NCBI GenBank assembly: GCA_035222895.1
Contig: JAVYIG010006784.1
Coordinates: forward strand, 47,808 to 111,807
DNA: 64,000 nucleotides
Direction of reading: 5' to 3'
Source of the DNA: Strongylocentrotus droebachiensis
Lineage: Eukaryota; Echinodermata; Echinoidea; Camarodonta; Strongylocentrotidae
Shown: positions 47,589 through 60,349 of the stretch, in pieces
Layout of the letters: each line of letters opens with the position of its first letter
Numbering within the stretch: position 1 is the first letter of the stretch
Notes under the pieces: generated by a model
The model's database searches: none
Told to the model about the DNA's origin: nothing
The model's input: the letters and a program-made list of their open reading frames with translations, nothing else
Made by a program: the position numbers and the translations under genes

Positions 47589-48271
47589 TCACATTGACAG
47601 TTGTAATACATTTTGGATAATCATAAATAGAGGAAAAGTATCGGTAAGTAGTTCAAATATTCATCAAAATCTTAGATGGAATTTAGCGGGGAATGCTTAA
47701 AGCGAAAAGTAAGATCAACTTCGCAGAATTAATAGACAGATATGAAAATAAATATATAAATATTTGCGCGGAAATAATCGATTCGGGCATAATTATTATT
47801 CTCGACTTTTTCGTCTCTTTTCTGATCCCCGCGCCTACTATGATCACGGTTTACATTTACACTTTCGTTTTCTAAAAATCTATTGATATAACAGTCAGAC
47901 AGCATTATCGAAAAGGCGAGGCAAAAGAGATCAAGCCACTATTCTTATTTTTCCCAAAGGCAGACAACAGTGGTTGAAACGTCCTTCTACAAGAAAGAAG
48001 GAATAAGCGCGAGGTTTGAAGAATAATTCCTTTCTCTTCACACTCCAAGGCTCAGCTCGTTACAAAATTTTGTCGAGTTTTTGTTTTCATGCCGATTGCT
48101 TGGCACATAGAAGAAACAAAATGTCTTCAAGCGTTCACGAGGCGACACAAAGTGACGTCAATGACAAATTTTGTTCCCCCCAAATGTCTTGAAAATGCAT
48201 GATATTTCCATGAGTATTTCGTTCATATTACATCACTTTCCCCTCTATTTCTTTACCGCTTTAAGCCGTAA
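47589..48271. other. Spacer next to the LINE fragment
   Basis: May contain further degraded LINE sequence upstream of the 47.5-kb fragment, but I could not read it. Confidence 0.3.
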
Positions 48272-48606
48272 CATGTTGTATTTCATTTCATTTATCTTTT
48301 GACTAAGTCTAGTGGATTGTGTATTCTGTTATTTTTTCTGTACATATATATTAAGTCCGACGTTAAATTCAGTGAACCTACAGTACACTACATGCAACAA
48401 GCCTAGCTTTTAAGTAGGTTCACTTTTTATTTCCGTGTTTCATGATTTCCTGAACATTCTTTCATGTTTTTAATTACTATATGATTCAGGATTATTTATT
48501 TCCATACATGTATTATTTTAAGAAATGTCAATGTTTTGTCAAATGTATTATGCTTTGTAATTTGAGCATGGAATCTGAAGAAAATCAACCAATCAATCAA
48601 TTCAAT
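48272..48606 (+). mobile_element. LINE 3' tail
   Basis: AT-rich 3' UTR-like DNA ends 'gcatggaatctgaagaaaatc' and a degenerate AATCAATCAATTCAATC tail. Confidence 0.4.
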
Positions 48607-49396
48607 CAAATATTATGAAAGGAACTGCTTTTTGTGGACCTGTGCTCGCTATATTATAGTGCTGATCTACCGTATCGCGAAGAAATTTTAACTACAACAA
48701 AATATAAGGATAGATATCCTTTGACATTTGTCGATTAAAACAAAAATTATTCTAAGTGTTTACATATCTGCCGAAAATTAATTTCCATGGTTACAGTGAC
48801 AGTGTGAACCTTTATTATATCGGCATGTCATTAATACTTAAAGGGAGACGAGGGGGTGGGGGGGGGGGGGGGGGTGGAGCTCAATTTTTCATTCACAAAT
48901 TAATAAATAAAAGGGGTGGTAATATATCCACATGATTGGGGCGATATCTAGTCCCGCTTGCCATAGACCCAATGCAAGCTATACTGATTTTTCCTGGTCC
49001 TTAAAATAGGGGAAGGGGCGGGGGGGGGGGGCTTACATTAGCTTACCTTTTCCTGGATACGCCATCGGAGAGGAGGATGCTCATGAAGACAGTATCTTGT
49101 TTTGTTAATGAAGTAAGTGCATGTAGACCTACATGACAAAAGGGCGATTGTGCTGATTAATTCATCGAGACCTCTTACCGATTGACCCTACTTGGTAAAA
49201 AAAATTGGCCCCCAAAATGGTAAAATAGCAAAACTTAAATCTTTTATAGCTCAACGGAATTGCAGGTGGCCCATTTTTTTTATTGTGTTTTCTGAAAGGG
49301 CTTAAACGTATTCAGATGTGATATTCATGCATCATGTTTGCTCAACAGATGCTATGACGTCATCATGCTGCAATTTAAAATAAGATTTTGATAGTT
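48607..49396. other. AT-rich spacer with G runs
   Basis: Poly-G at about 48850-48875 and 49018-49031. No gene. Confidence 0.4.
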
Positions 49397-49885
49397 TTAA
49401 AGATACTATGTCCCTTTTGCAGCCAACATCAAATTCTGTAGAACTTGGCAGGAATTTGGATTATGTCATGTATGTCCATTCTGTGAAATTTAAACGTTAG
49501 CAGTGTCCTAATATTCAAATTATGCAAGGAAACCCGATTACTTGCTAGACTTCACCTGGGACACTATTTAGTGACTGACTGCTTTTTTTCTTTGGTAATA
49601 ACATACATCAAATGAGCTGTAAAGGGTACATGAGCTTATGTCTACTTCAATAGCCCACTTCTTGTAATGGCCAAAATTAAACTGATTTAATCTTTGCGCA
49701 GCATAAAACGTACGACCATTTGGTACAATGGTCTGAAAATCAGACTATTACTTAATGGCTCTATATAGCTGTTAAGTCGAGTCGACAACTAATAGTCGTT
49801 ATTTTCTAAATTAGTATCATCTTTCAAATGCCGTTGGAATTTAACCTTTTCATTTGTTTGGACTGCAAATGGGACATACCTTTAA
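49397..49885. mobile_element. TTAA-flanked short TIR element, family A copy 2
   Basis: This is a full-length relative of the element at 974-1528: 'cccttttgcagccaacatcaaattctgtagaact', 'tttaaacgttagcagtgtc' and 'gacaactaatagtcgttattttc' occur in the same order. It has TTAA at both ends, with AGATACTATGTCCC and the complement of AGGTATGTCCC as termini. It lacks the C/T homopolymer expansion seen near 1410-1436 in copy 1. Confidence 0.72.
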
Positions 49886-50298
49886 ACAATGACGTCATAT
49901 ACTTAATGTACTTTTGACAGTGTCTTACTTGTTTCGACTCGATTTTTTTCCAAATATTAATATGTAATAGGTGAGAGTTTGCGCTACGAGAAAATGTCTA
50001 TTTACTTTTCTTTCAGACAATGGGATCATAGTCGAATTTTAGAATTAAAGGTACAATTCAAGTTTAACCACTGTAGAAGACATCTACGATCGATGAACAT
50101 GCATAGTCCTATAGCATTGCTGGAGTAAAATATAAAGTAAGTCAAATGTTTCTCTTTTTTGGCCCCTTTAACCTATGACCCCTTTAACCTATGACCGCGA
50201 AGTCACGTACTTAAATATTCTCTGGAAACAATACTGATGTGCTACATTATACTACGAAAAAACAAACAATGACATAACATGACAGTAATGGATTATAG
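49886..50298. other. Spacer
   Basis: TTAAAGGTACAATTC near 50046 could be another TTAA-type terminus. A matching right end was not confirmed. Confidence 0.3.
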
Positions 50299-50835
50299 TC
50301 TACGAATGAATGCGTACCACCTATACTTATACAAGTTACAAGTATAAACTCTCAATTTTTTAATAAACATTTTTTGCTGAACACTGAGACTCGCTACAAA
50401 GATCCTTGTAAGCTTACTGACATCTCGTGTTTTGTTAATCAACCTATTAAGAGTACCTTAATCATACAAGGTCCCTCCCCGGGAGACCCGCCCTGTGGGA
50501 CCTGTCCTATAGCCCCCTGCCCTAGCACCCTCGATCATGATACTGAAGTTGACATTCTTTAGGTCATAGATGACGTCATATTTTAGTTAAGGGACTGTCC
50601 CTTTTCCCGTAGATTACTATTGACAGGCCTGTGGGCTTACGATAGGGTGCCGTACCTAATGCGTTTCGATCTTCCCTATACCCTAAGTTATGATGCGATG
50701 TTCTGCTTTGAATTACACGCAAACTCTTCGTTTATATCGGGTGATGTTTCATTCAACCGATATCGAGATTTCGAAGACACAACAGACGACGATATCCCGT
50801 GGGAAATTGCGGAAATGGAAAGGATAATTCGTTGA
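50299..50835 (+). pseudogene. Single-frame ORF broken by two stops, unidentified
   Basis: One frame runs from 50299 to a stop at 50833-50835, with only TAG at 50560 and another TAG about 21 nt later. The first half includes GPSPGDPPCGTCPIAPCPS. The second half ends with an acidic, helix-like segment YRDFEDTTDDDIPWEIAEM. The 3' half has CpG-rich, coding-like codon use unlike its surroundings. No family recognised. It may be a decayed gene, a transposon protein fragment, or two exons around a very short intron. Confidence 0.3.
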
Positions 50836-51174
50836 ACAATCAGATTCTGTTCATCATTAAACAACATGATCCATTTGTCCCCCCCCCCCCCCCCCCCTCT
50901 GGCAGCCTTTTTGAATGAATGTCTTGCTCAACATGTTTTTGCTAACCACACCACCCCTACCCTTGTTTCCCCCCGTGTTTCCCATGCAGCCTTTAAAATC
51001 TTTCTCGTTATTCCAATTTGTATCTGCCAAACCCATCTTTCTCCATTAACATTTCAATGCAATGCCCCCCCCCTCTTTCATAACAATCATCTCAACCCCC
51101 CCCCCCCCCCCACACGTCTACATGTTCAATTATCATTCTTTGTTTCATGTTCCTTCTGTTTGTATTTCATCGTT

Positions 51175-51725
51175 TTAAAGGGAAATCCTACCCAAATAGA
51201 CAACTATAAAATAAAAGAAAGAGGAAAATTCGGAGAAGCAAACTGAGGAAACTTTCAATTAAATCTGAATAAATTTTAAAAAGTTATGAAATGTTGAAAG
51301 TTGTAATCACTTTACGTATGGGCATTTCAAACTGGCTGAAGCGGTAATGTCAATGTGATGTCGGACTACTTTCCCATCTGTTCCAACATAATTATAATAT
51401 GACTAAAATTTAAATTTTTCAAAAATTCATGGCTCCGAAGATATATTTTGAGTAGTGCCCCAAGGGAGAAAGAACTGTCGAGAAAAACAGATAAAAATGA
51501 TATTTTGTACATGGCAAATGGGAGAGTTATCCACGTCTACGTCACAATCCACTGACCAAACAACCAATTTGAGATTTGCATAGACTTAGTGATCTCATAT
51601 TTAAAACATTCATAACTTCCTTACTATTGATTGGTCCGATTCGTTTCAAACTGTTGCCATTCTGTTTGTTATTTTTCTGCTTTCATACAAAACCAACTTA
51701 CTACAAAGGTTGGATCGCCCTTTAA
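51175..51725. mobile_element. TTAA-flanked element, family E
   Basis: TTAA at 51175-51178 and 51722-51725, with termini TTAAAGGGAAATCCTACC and the complement of TTAAAGGGCGATCCAACC. The interior 'attggtccgattcgtttcaaact' style sequence is AT-rich and non-coding. Confidence 0.65.
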
Positions 51726-52302
51726 TTAAGCACTCATTCTCTTTCTTCTCATCACAAAAAACTATGTCCCTGACGTATCATTACAAATCTTTCTTCTGGG
51801 TAAGCGTTCTAAATATAGCTTCAAAGTTTAGAATATTTTTTCCCAGAAGACAGACAAACCACAGTATGTTTAACTTGTTACAAACATGTACGTAGCATGT
51901 ATGTACCAGCTGAATGTAACTTCTACTTCCCATGGCCATTCCGGACAAACTACAAACTGCTTCTTTTTAAAATAGGCTTCTTTCGTTTAAAATTGTGCTC
52001 TGGCAACAAAATGCAATCCCTGTCGATATCAATATCATCGTAGCAGTTAACTACTTTCTGATCAAATAATTTTTCCTGTTTGTATGTCTGTTTATTTTTA
52101 CTGCCATTGGTTTATATACACCAAGACTTGCCAATAAACATCCACTCAAACCCCCCCCCCCCCCCGACGTAAGACATACATTCATTCATTCTTCCAATCA
52201 TATCATATCTGTACGGGAGAAAGCATCAGTGTCTTGCTTTCGTAGAACTCTAATATCACAAATGTTAATAGAATAAATGTTTTGAACTTCGAAACGAGGT
52301 TC

Positions 52303-52418
52303 TTGCTTTTTTGTAAAATTTATGTTTTATAATTTGTTATCTTTTTATTTAGTGAAAAATTTGCTTTTTTGTAAAATTTATGTTTTATAATTCTTTATCT
52401 TTTTATTTAGTGAAAAAT
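52303..52418. repeat. Two-copy 58-bp tandem duplication
   Basis: TTGCTTTTTTGTAAAATTTA starts both units at 52303 and 52361. Both end TTTAGTGAAAAAT and differ by about one or two bases. Confidence 0.9.
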
Positions 52419-52559
52419 ACCAAAGCTTTGTGTTAAATCACAGAACATATTTTAGCCTAGATGTATAAAAGCTTGTAGCTTAAGTACGTATTCAACAGTT
52501 ATTCATATTTATTCATTACATTCTCATTCATTCGCGTGATACTTTTGTGTGTTAGTGGT

Positions 52560-52690
52560 ACCAGACACGATTAGCATATAATGCTTTTTTCTGGTCCCAT
52601 TTATCTTTCAATGTTTAATACATTCACATTTGATTGTTATATTGATGTACTTTTTGTTTGGATAATAAACTTTTACTTCACTTCACTTCA
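52560..52690 (+). mobile_element. LINE 3' tail with (ACTTC)n end
   Basis: 'ttgtttggataataaactttt' followed by ACTTCACTTCACTTCAT has a poly(A)-like signal and a pentamer tail, as in other retroposon ends of this window. Confidence 0.45.
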
Positions 52691-55600
52691 TATATTCTTC
52701 TTGCACTGAATGAATCCCCACTTTACAAGTAGAAAGTTGGTACACATTCCCCTCGATACATACGTATTGAACCCACTCCACTCCGCTCTACAACAAAACC
52801 AATACACTCATTCTTCCCATCATATATCCTTCTTGCACTCAATATATCTAAACTTTACAAGAAGAAAATCTCAAGAGGCACACTAGTATGTACGTGAAGC
52901 ATCTTCATATTTACTCTTTTTTATTTATCATCAATTGCTGCTCAGTTTTTAACTGTAAACTCTGTTTTTTCATCCTTAAAGACAACCGGCTCAAACAACA
53001 ATATAATTATATGCCATTCAGCCTTGTAATACACTCAAACAAGACTTTTAGAGATTTTGTCGGTTTTCTTCGTCATATCACCGTAACATTTTTTCAGCAT
53101 CACAGAACAATTTTCATGGCATGCAAAAATGAATAAATACACAAATAAAAAAATTGAAGAAAAAATTACATACCACATTAATCGTTGATAATTAATAACT
53201 TCATATATTTCTTCTTTCCACAACGAAAAAAGTTTATGACATTAGAACGGACACGTTCACATTAATCTCTCTCTCTCTTGCTTCAATTGCTGATGCTAGT
53301 ACAGAACAGGTTGTACATTACAGATAGGCTTAGACCAAAATATAAAAATCTTTCCATTTCTTTTTCCATTGTAACAAAGCTGAGAATAAGATTACCATGC
53401 GTGTCAGTCAACAGAAACATTTACATATCTTCCAGCAACTTTGAGCCGCTGACATTTTTCTTTTTGTAGCATTTTTTGATCACGCGTTTGAAACCTTACC
53501 ACATGCGTACGTAAACTGCAGCCGTTTCACACATAAAACATCCGTAGACTTTGCTCTGAAAACCAAGGGAAAGGCGGTTACACAAAATTTCACTGTGTAT
53601 AGCCATGTACAGTTATTGACGACATAATAAAGCAGATTCATTACAAAAATGAACAAATTGGTGGGTTATCATTATACCTCTTTTTAAAGTTATTCTTTGG
53701 TCGCTAGATTTACATCAAGCTTATCATCTCGTAATAAAATGAAAACAGAATTGTATTTTTGCAATTTCTAGACAAGTGACATCTGAATTGTGAATGACGA
53801 TAGTTTAATGATGAAAATCAAAAAGAAGAAACGGGGGTACTGAATTGAGAGGAGGGGAGTCAAATTGGTTTGCTTTATGCTCGTCATGAAAATAAACCTT
53901 CCAACACAGATATAAACCAAAAGAAGAGGATAAAAAAGCTTTTAATTTCAGTAATGCAAAATAAATTTGATTCTAGGGCATATATGTTTGTTTCAAACAC
54001 ATTAACTTGCCTTATAAACACATCATTTCCATCACACCCTTTTCTCTTTCTCATTCTCTGAACACACACTTGGTAGAAGATGACATATAAGACACAGGCA
54101 ATTCATTTCATGCCTTAAGATTCATGGTTTTGTCTGCTTGGCAGTAGTATATACCGGAGCACATGGTAAACAAAAAAATAATCACGATTATTCAACTCAT
54201 CTTAGAAATCCTACAAAGACGTCTGTAACTTTACAAACGTCATCGTAAACATGATACAGAGTTATTTCCGTTCCACATGGATAAATGAATGAATGAAAAC
54301 AGAAAAAAAAAATACAAATGATTGAAAAATAAACTAAAGCCAGTTCAAGAATACACGGATTGCACAAGGAAGGAGTCGCAAGCGGAGGGATGTATCGAAG
54401 GTAATAATGGGATGCCGCCCCCCCCCCACCCATCCCCCCCAAAAAAGGCTCACTAAAATTTGTCACATAATTCAATAGGGTATTGCTGAGGTAGAACAAT
54501 TTGAATGTTCTCCTGAAAATTAAAAAGAATAATAGTAATTATTGGAATTTCTCTATAAATGAAATTTCATTCTGACAACTTAAAAAAAACACCATTTAAT
54601 TATTTTAAAACTTAAATAATGCAAATTTGCTTTTTCTTATTTAATTCATTTATTTATTTTAAATAAATTCTCATCAAATTACACAGCCTTAGCTGTAGTA
54701 TCGAAGACAGATGAGAGCACAACAAAATTGGGGGGTAAGCTTTTTCCTTCTTCTTTCAAATAAATGTAAACTTGCCCCCCAAAAGTTCTCAATGTTGAGG
54801 AACTTTCGGAAGATTGCTCTATGTAAATCTTTATCAAAATGAAGATAATTTTTCTCCTTTCATAAGATTTACCCGCTCTTACAAAGAGAGAGGGTGAAGT
54901 GATCCAATACAGCCCGCTTATCCCTCCCTCCCCCCTTTACGTTTAATACATCCCACGGCTTGCAAACTCCCGACGTATCGGTTCTTTAGGCCGATACGTA
55001 TTTAGTATACATTCTTGACTGGTATATTCATCCATCTTCTTCTTCCAATTATTTATCTTCCAATTCCTAGTACAAGAGAGAGAGAGAGAGAGAGAGACAG
55101 ATAAGAGAGACAGATAAGCAAAATAACCTTAAAACAAAGAAAACAAAATCAAAGAGTAAAACTTGATGGCAGTCTCGATTATTTACTCTTCTTTGGAGAG
55201 GGAGGGGTGGGGTTCCATACTGGGATGCCTTCAGTGAGGTGCTAGCAAAATCAAGCCTATAGAAAGAAAGATGTTTCATCTTCTTGGCATTTTAACAAAA
55301 TGAATAGAATGAAAATAGAAGATTGGAACTTGAGACTGCATACTGCTTTGAGCAGTTGGTCCCAAGCACATAAATATTCAGTTTCAGTAAACTAGGCCGT
55401 GTCATTTTCTCAGTTTTAGTCATTTGCTCGTCTGTCAGGATAATCTTGCTTCTGTTTCATTTCATCTATCTCTCTTTCGCTCCAGTTGCACCAAAATTTG
55501 GAAAACATATCTCCTTATCTTTATCAGATTCAATCACAATAGGGTTAATAACTCCTTTAAATAGAAAAACAAAACGTGAACAGATAAGTTAGGGTCTTCA

Positions 55601-57440
55601 GGCTTTGGTAGACAAAATATCTAGCATGATAAATGCAAAAGAAAACAAAGAGATATAACATTGGTGAGAGGAATCCTACAAAATACAAATTCACACACTT
55701 AAGTTTAGTTGGCTCTCTGTTGCTGACTTTTATCTTCTTCCTCACGTGGTTGGTCTCTGACCAAAATATAAGAGCATATTACATTTCAAATCTATTTTCC
55801 AGAGCACTTCTGAGAGAGCTTGCTTTGAGTTTCAAAAATTCCACATGATCTTTCTTTCACTTTCGGTCATAAGTAGCAAGTTTAAGTAAAAAATAATTCC
55901 TTTCTTCTGGCATTTACAAGTATTATGCAGGTGTTTAATAGAAAACAGTTCTTGGGATTGTCATGGAAACTCACAAGGCATCTTGTTTTCTTATAAACCA
56001 ATGATTATTCCCATTTCTAGGTGGATCTGTAACAGTTTGTGGATGATGGTAGATTATTTTTCTTTGAGAAGGAAATCGAATATAACAGATTCAATACCAT
56101 TTTTGGGACTAGGTTATAATATGAGAATGGTCCTAAACTGCAATGGTTTTGACTACCAGTGATAAATTTGGCTGCCTTTTTAAACATTATTGTAAGAACT
56201 GCAAGTTTTAGGAAGTAATAATACCCCAAGATTTCTGACAGAGACAACTCCAAGACTTAATAAAAATATCCTCCATGTTTTTTTTAAATCCATAAACCCG
56301 TAAAAAAATGTATTTGAACAGCTTTCATTCTCCAATATAGTTTTCAAAGGCTTGTAATTTTTTTACATGCTATTAAATGCCAGTGAGGATATGCAATGAT
56401 CTGTATGAGTGACATTTTCAGATTTGTGAGGGGGAAATTTTGAGATATTCTTATTAAAGAGCAAAACAAAAATCACTGCTTGTATGTTTGACTGAATACG
56501 GTAATCGAGTTGTGGATCCCAAAAGCAATACAATGTTGACATATATTTGTTTTAAAGGAGAAAATCTGTTATTTTGCAAAGATGCGGCAGATGATATTAA
56601 TGCTAGAAAGTGATGCAATCTCTCAAGAGTTGTGGCCAATTTAATGAATAGGTTATGGTTAGACCGAGCCAAGGATTTACAACTGATGTTGCCTTTCTCT
56701 ACTCCTCCCTCTGATGTGACGACGAGCAATAATAAAAAGCGATGAAAAAAACCTCTCTGAACAGCACACGCCCATGTTGCATTCCATGCTGATGCGTCTT
56801 TGAAGACACCATAGAAGAGAAACATTTCCTTATTTCCTGTGACGGTGACGGTCTAGATCCTTTGTCCGAGGGTATATACTATAACATCGAGAGGCGTATT
56901 TTTAGTTTGGATCACTCCATATAACTAGGTGTGACGACGGTGAGCATGTGTGTAGTTGTGGGTATAACATCATCCTTCGTTTCTGACGTTGATTGTACAC
57001 TGGTATTAAGCACATAAACTGCTTGCACATTTCACAAAGCTTTTGAACAGTAAGAGATTTGTCCCCATTCCAGATGCATTAATTTCCTTCCATTATGACA
57101 AGAACTAGATCAAGATGCACTTTGGGTTAAAACAGGTACTGTCATGAGAGACGAATAAAAGGCAGCGAAGCGTTGATCTGTATTTTTCAAAATATCCACT
57201 CCACAATTCAACAAGCAAGAAAGGGTTATTTTCACGTTGTTATCCATTTTGCACTTTTGAGACTGCGTTTCAAGTCATTACAAGTGGCGACAGGTTACAC
57301 AGTGCTTCGACGACGAAACCTACCCCTTCCCTTTAAAGCCCCATGCCCGCCCCCCAATATACTCTAGATTCATATTTTTCTGCACCCTAACGCAACCCGA
57401 CAAACGTTAAACGAGTCCATAAGGAGCGCTAGAAGCTATG
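52691..57440. other. Region downstream of the membrane-protein gene
   Basis: Mostly AT-rich with a GA repeat (55075-55098) and a C run (54417-54427). Part of it should be the 3' UTR of the minus-strand gene ending at 57441, but I found no polyadenylation signal close by. A 123-codon minus-strand frame at 56454-56825 is not protein-like enough to call. Confidence 0.35.
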
Positions 57441-58169
57441 TCAGACACAGTCGGCACCTTCATGCTTTAGTCTGACTCCGCTCCCCCTATTCGCCCCCCT
57501 AGCACTGGCATGAAATCTTCCATTAGTGTTCGGTTGACAAGAGGGTGTGCATGGTTGTTGTTGTTGTTGTTGTTGTTGGGATTGCAGGAGACCATCTGTG
57601 CTGTTACATGTACTGACTGTACTATCCTCACACACATTGATAATATTGTTGTTTTTCTGGACCAAGCTCGCGTACGGCGGCGGTCCTTCCGCGTCAGAGT
57701 CAACTAGATTCAGCGGACTCCGCGTCTCGCTGTCGATCGCCTCCAAGTCTTGTAACGTCGTCGTCACCGTTGTTGCACCGTTTTTAATTCCTCCACCGAC
57801 CCCGCCTCTACTCCCGCCTCCTCCGCCTCCCCGTTTGGACTGAGAGACGTTCGACGCACTCCGCCTCACAGGATGCCGTTGAACGTTTTCTGTTTTGCTA
57901 CGACACTGTATCATCAAATCTTGCCTCTCGCTGTCATATACAGTCCGATTGGGAGGCGCTCTGATGCCGTTTTTCCGACATGACTTCCCGGTGTATTCTA
58001 ATGTTGTCGCGCATGTGCGGTGGTTCGTCTTCGTCTGGGAGGCATACCGATGTGGGAACTTCTCCGTCGACTCGCTGTGGGAACAGACCATCTCGCGTTG
58101 TTTCCGTAGCCTCTCCTGCTGATGCTGTGCTGAGAATCTGTGGCTGCTTATCAGGGGTGACTGATTTAC
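57441..58169 (-). CDS. Terminal exon of a type I membrane protein: cytoplasmic tail with PPPY motif
   Basis: This is the last coding exon, 242 codons plus stop. On the minus strand it follows a pyrimidine-rich acceptor ending CTGCAG (58170-58171). It opens in phase 0 with VNQSPLISSHRF and a charged stretch QQERLRKQRE, then a Ser/Thr/Arg-rich tail. A Gly-rich run lies at about 57800-57840. The sequence DAEGPPPYASL is at about 57660-57695, with PPPY at 57672-57683. An eight-Gln tract encoded by CAA repeats is at 57554-57579. The protein ends ADCV. PPxY motifs are classical ligands for WW domains such as those of Nedd4-family ubiquitin ligases, so trafficking or ubiquitin control is a reasonable inference. 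The -D-C-V end also fits a class III PDZ ligand, which is weaker. I do not recognise the family. The exon is supported by phase match with the transmembrane exon, an open frame across 729 nt, and codon use richer in CpG than the flanks. Confidence 0.78.
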   Translation of the reverse strand, partial: VNQSPLISSHRFSAQHQQERLRKQREMVCSHSESTEKFPHRYASQTKTNHRTCATTLEYTGKSCRKNGIRAPPNRTVYDSERQDLMIQCRSKTENVQRHPVRRSASNVSQSKRGGGGGGSRGGVGGGIKNGATTVTTTLQDLEAIDSETRSPLNLVDSDAEGPPPYASLVQKNNNIINVCEDSTVSTCNSTDGLLQSQQQQQQQQPCTPSCQPNTNGRFHASARGANRGSGVRLKHEGADCV

Positions 58170-60349
58170 CTGCAGTGAGACAAAAAGACAAACATTCCAT
58201 AACTATCATTCACAAATAATCTTTATCAAAACTTTAAAACATTCCTTTAAAAGAAAGGGGGCACTTTAAACAATACCAGAGGGTAAGGGGGTCCTGCAAT
58301 ACATCTCAGGTGTCTACCTGAAATCTAAAGGGCCATCTTGAATAGAGTTAAGCCCTAATCAGGTCTAGATTTCAAATAATTAGTTGGGGGAGGCACATCC
58401 CATGATTGCCAATTTATAACCCCACAAAAATTGCGCTAGTTGAGACATGAACATCTCAGCTCATGTACAGAATTCAAGTTTCCCAGAATATTAGCAAGAC
58501 TTTCGTTCACGATTGGAAGTTGATTCTTTTGAAGTAAAGAAAAGTGTCATTGTGTTTAGTAGTGGGGTTGACAGGGATCATGTCGTCCATCAAACGGGAA
58601 ATATTATATTGCATGCAAGCCCCCTGGCCATTTTTTCTCTCCAAAGGCGTGAAAAAGGTGGGCACGGATTATGCTTGTGCCTATAGAACCATTGCATCTT
58701 TTGTAATGTGTGCGAAAACATGAGTCAAAATTAACAGAGGGGGGAGGAAAAGGGAAAAAAAAGAAAGAGAGAGAGAGAGAGAGAGAGGATAGTAGAATGT
58801 TTTGCTGCTTGAATATTAATATGTGTATGGAATCAAATCTAAACTGCCTACCATTTTCCCCAAGCCTGACCAAATCATAACTGCCCACATACTAGTTTTT
58901 TCCTGCATTACATCGTTTCAGTTTCCTACCGTACAGATTAAAAATCTATACATACACCTCGTACATTATCGAACTAGAGAATAGAAAGCGCCACAAAACT
59001 TTGTTCTGTTTTTCTACCAAGCACCAGCTTATCATCGCCAGCCATATTTCATAACGCTTGTATCCTTAATGAGTTCTACATTCTCCCCAGATTAAATGAG
59101 ACAATGTTCCAGGGTACCCCACTCCGACCCTTGACCCGACCTCTTGACCCCAGCACCAGGGATCCAGGGGAGCTGGGGTAACGAGAGAGAGAGCGAGTGA
59201 GAGAGAGGGGGTGCGTTGCACAAAGGATCAGGATGAAACATGGATCCTCCTCGTGACACAAAAAGGGAGAGATCATAGAGCTTTGAATTCTTTATGATCT
59301 TGATATTGTCTGCGGACGACAGTAGACTATGCCTCTTGTGCTTTCGACACCAGGGCAAAACCACAAGGCATGTGTGGTTGGTTAACAAGACTACCGTATG
59401 CTGACTGCCTGCCTGAATAAACTGACCATTCAAAGGATAATAATTTGTTGAAGATCTCTAAATCATTGCCCTTTTGAATATATCCCCCCCCCCCCCTCTT
59501 GTGTTATCTCTCCTTTTGTTTATACAACAGGAAATTCAGCATAAATGTACTGCATCATTTGGATTAAATATCTTGGAGGTCTGGAGCCATTCCTGCATCT
59601 ATACCAAAAATTTAAAAAGAAATTGACTTTGAATCATATTTTTTGTTGTTGGTCTAACGGGGGATCTCATTTTCCCCTTCAGTCAAACTGCAGGGGTGCA
59701 ACGCGTGAGCTGAACCAGGGACACTATCTTTCAATATGATCTCCCATGCAGGCAGAGATGTTCTTGCAACCTTAGGCCGAGATTTGAGGACATTCTCTTC
59801 ATGTACGCATGATCTAGACATAATGTGTAGCTATATATATGTTCTGCACATTTCCTTATCAAAGCTTGTGTGAATGTTGTAATAAGTTGTCTCATAAAAA
59901 AAACACCAGAAAGCTCTGGCTGAAATATACAGTTAACAACTAAACCATTAGTACCCCTTGTAGATTTGAGTGTTTTTTTTTTTTTTTGGGGGGGGGGTGG
60001 CATTTTTCTTAACTAATGAATGAAATGTTGATTGTTTGATTAGGTCGTTTGTTTAGTACTTTCAGATGTAAGTTTTGATATGAAAATTTATGATAAATAT
60101 GGAATTTAAATTTTCAAATAGGTAAGGGTTATGAATAATTTAGCTGTTAAATAGGTGTACTAGTAAACAGTCTCCATATGGTATTGGGATCCTAATTTAC
60201 TAACCGCACATCATGATCAAGATTGGCTTTGAGATGATAGCTTGCTTGTTAACATGCACATATATTCCGTTATACCGAATTCTGAATCATTCAATATTTG
60301 TATAGACAGTGTTCCTCTTGCGTAGAAGAGAAGATCGCACGACACTTAC
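58170..60349 (-). other. Intron between transmembrane and tail exons
   Basis: This 2,180-bp intron has a GTAAGT donor and a CTGCAG acceptor. It contains a short GA microsatellite (about 58762-58790), a GA tract at about 59180-59210, a C run at about 59485-59498 and a T/G run at about 59973-59998. No other exon or full transposon is evident. ORFs inside it are short or low-complexity. Confidence 0.65.

Noticed and set aside
56454..56825. 123-codon minus-strand frame downstream of the membrane-protein gene
   Set aside because: Could lie in the 3' UTR. Composition is not convincing and no motif is seen.
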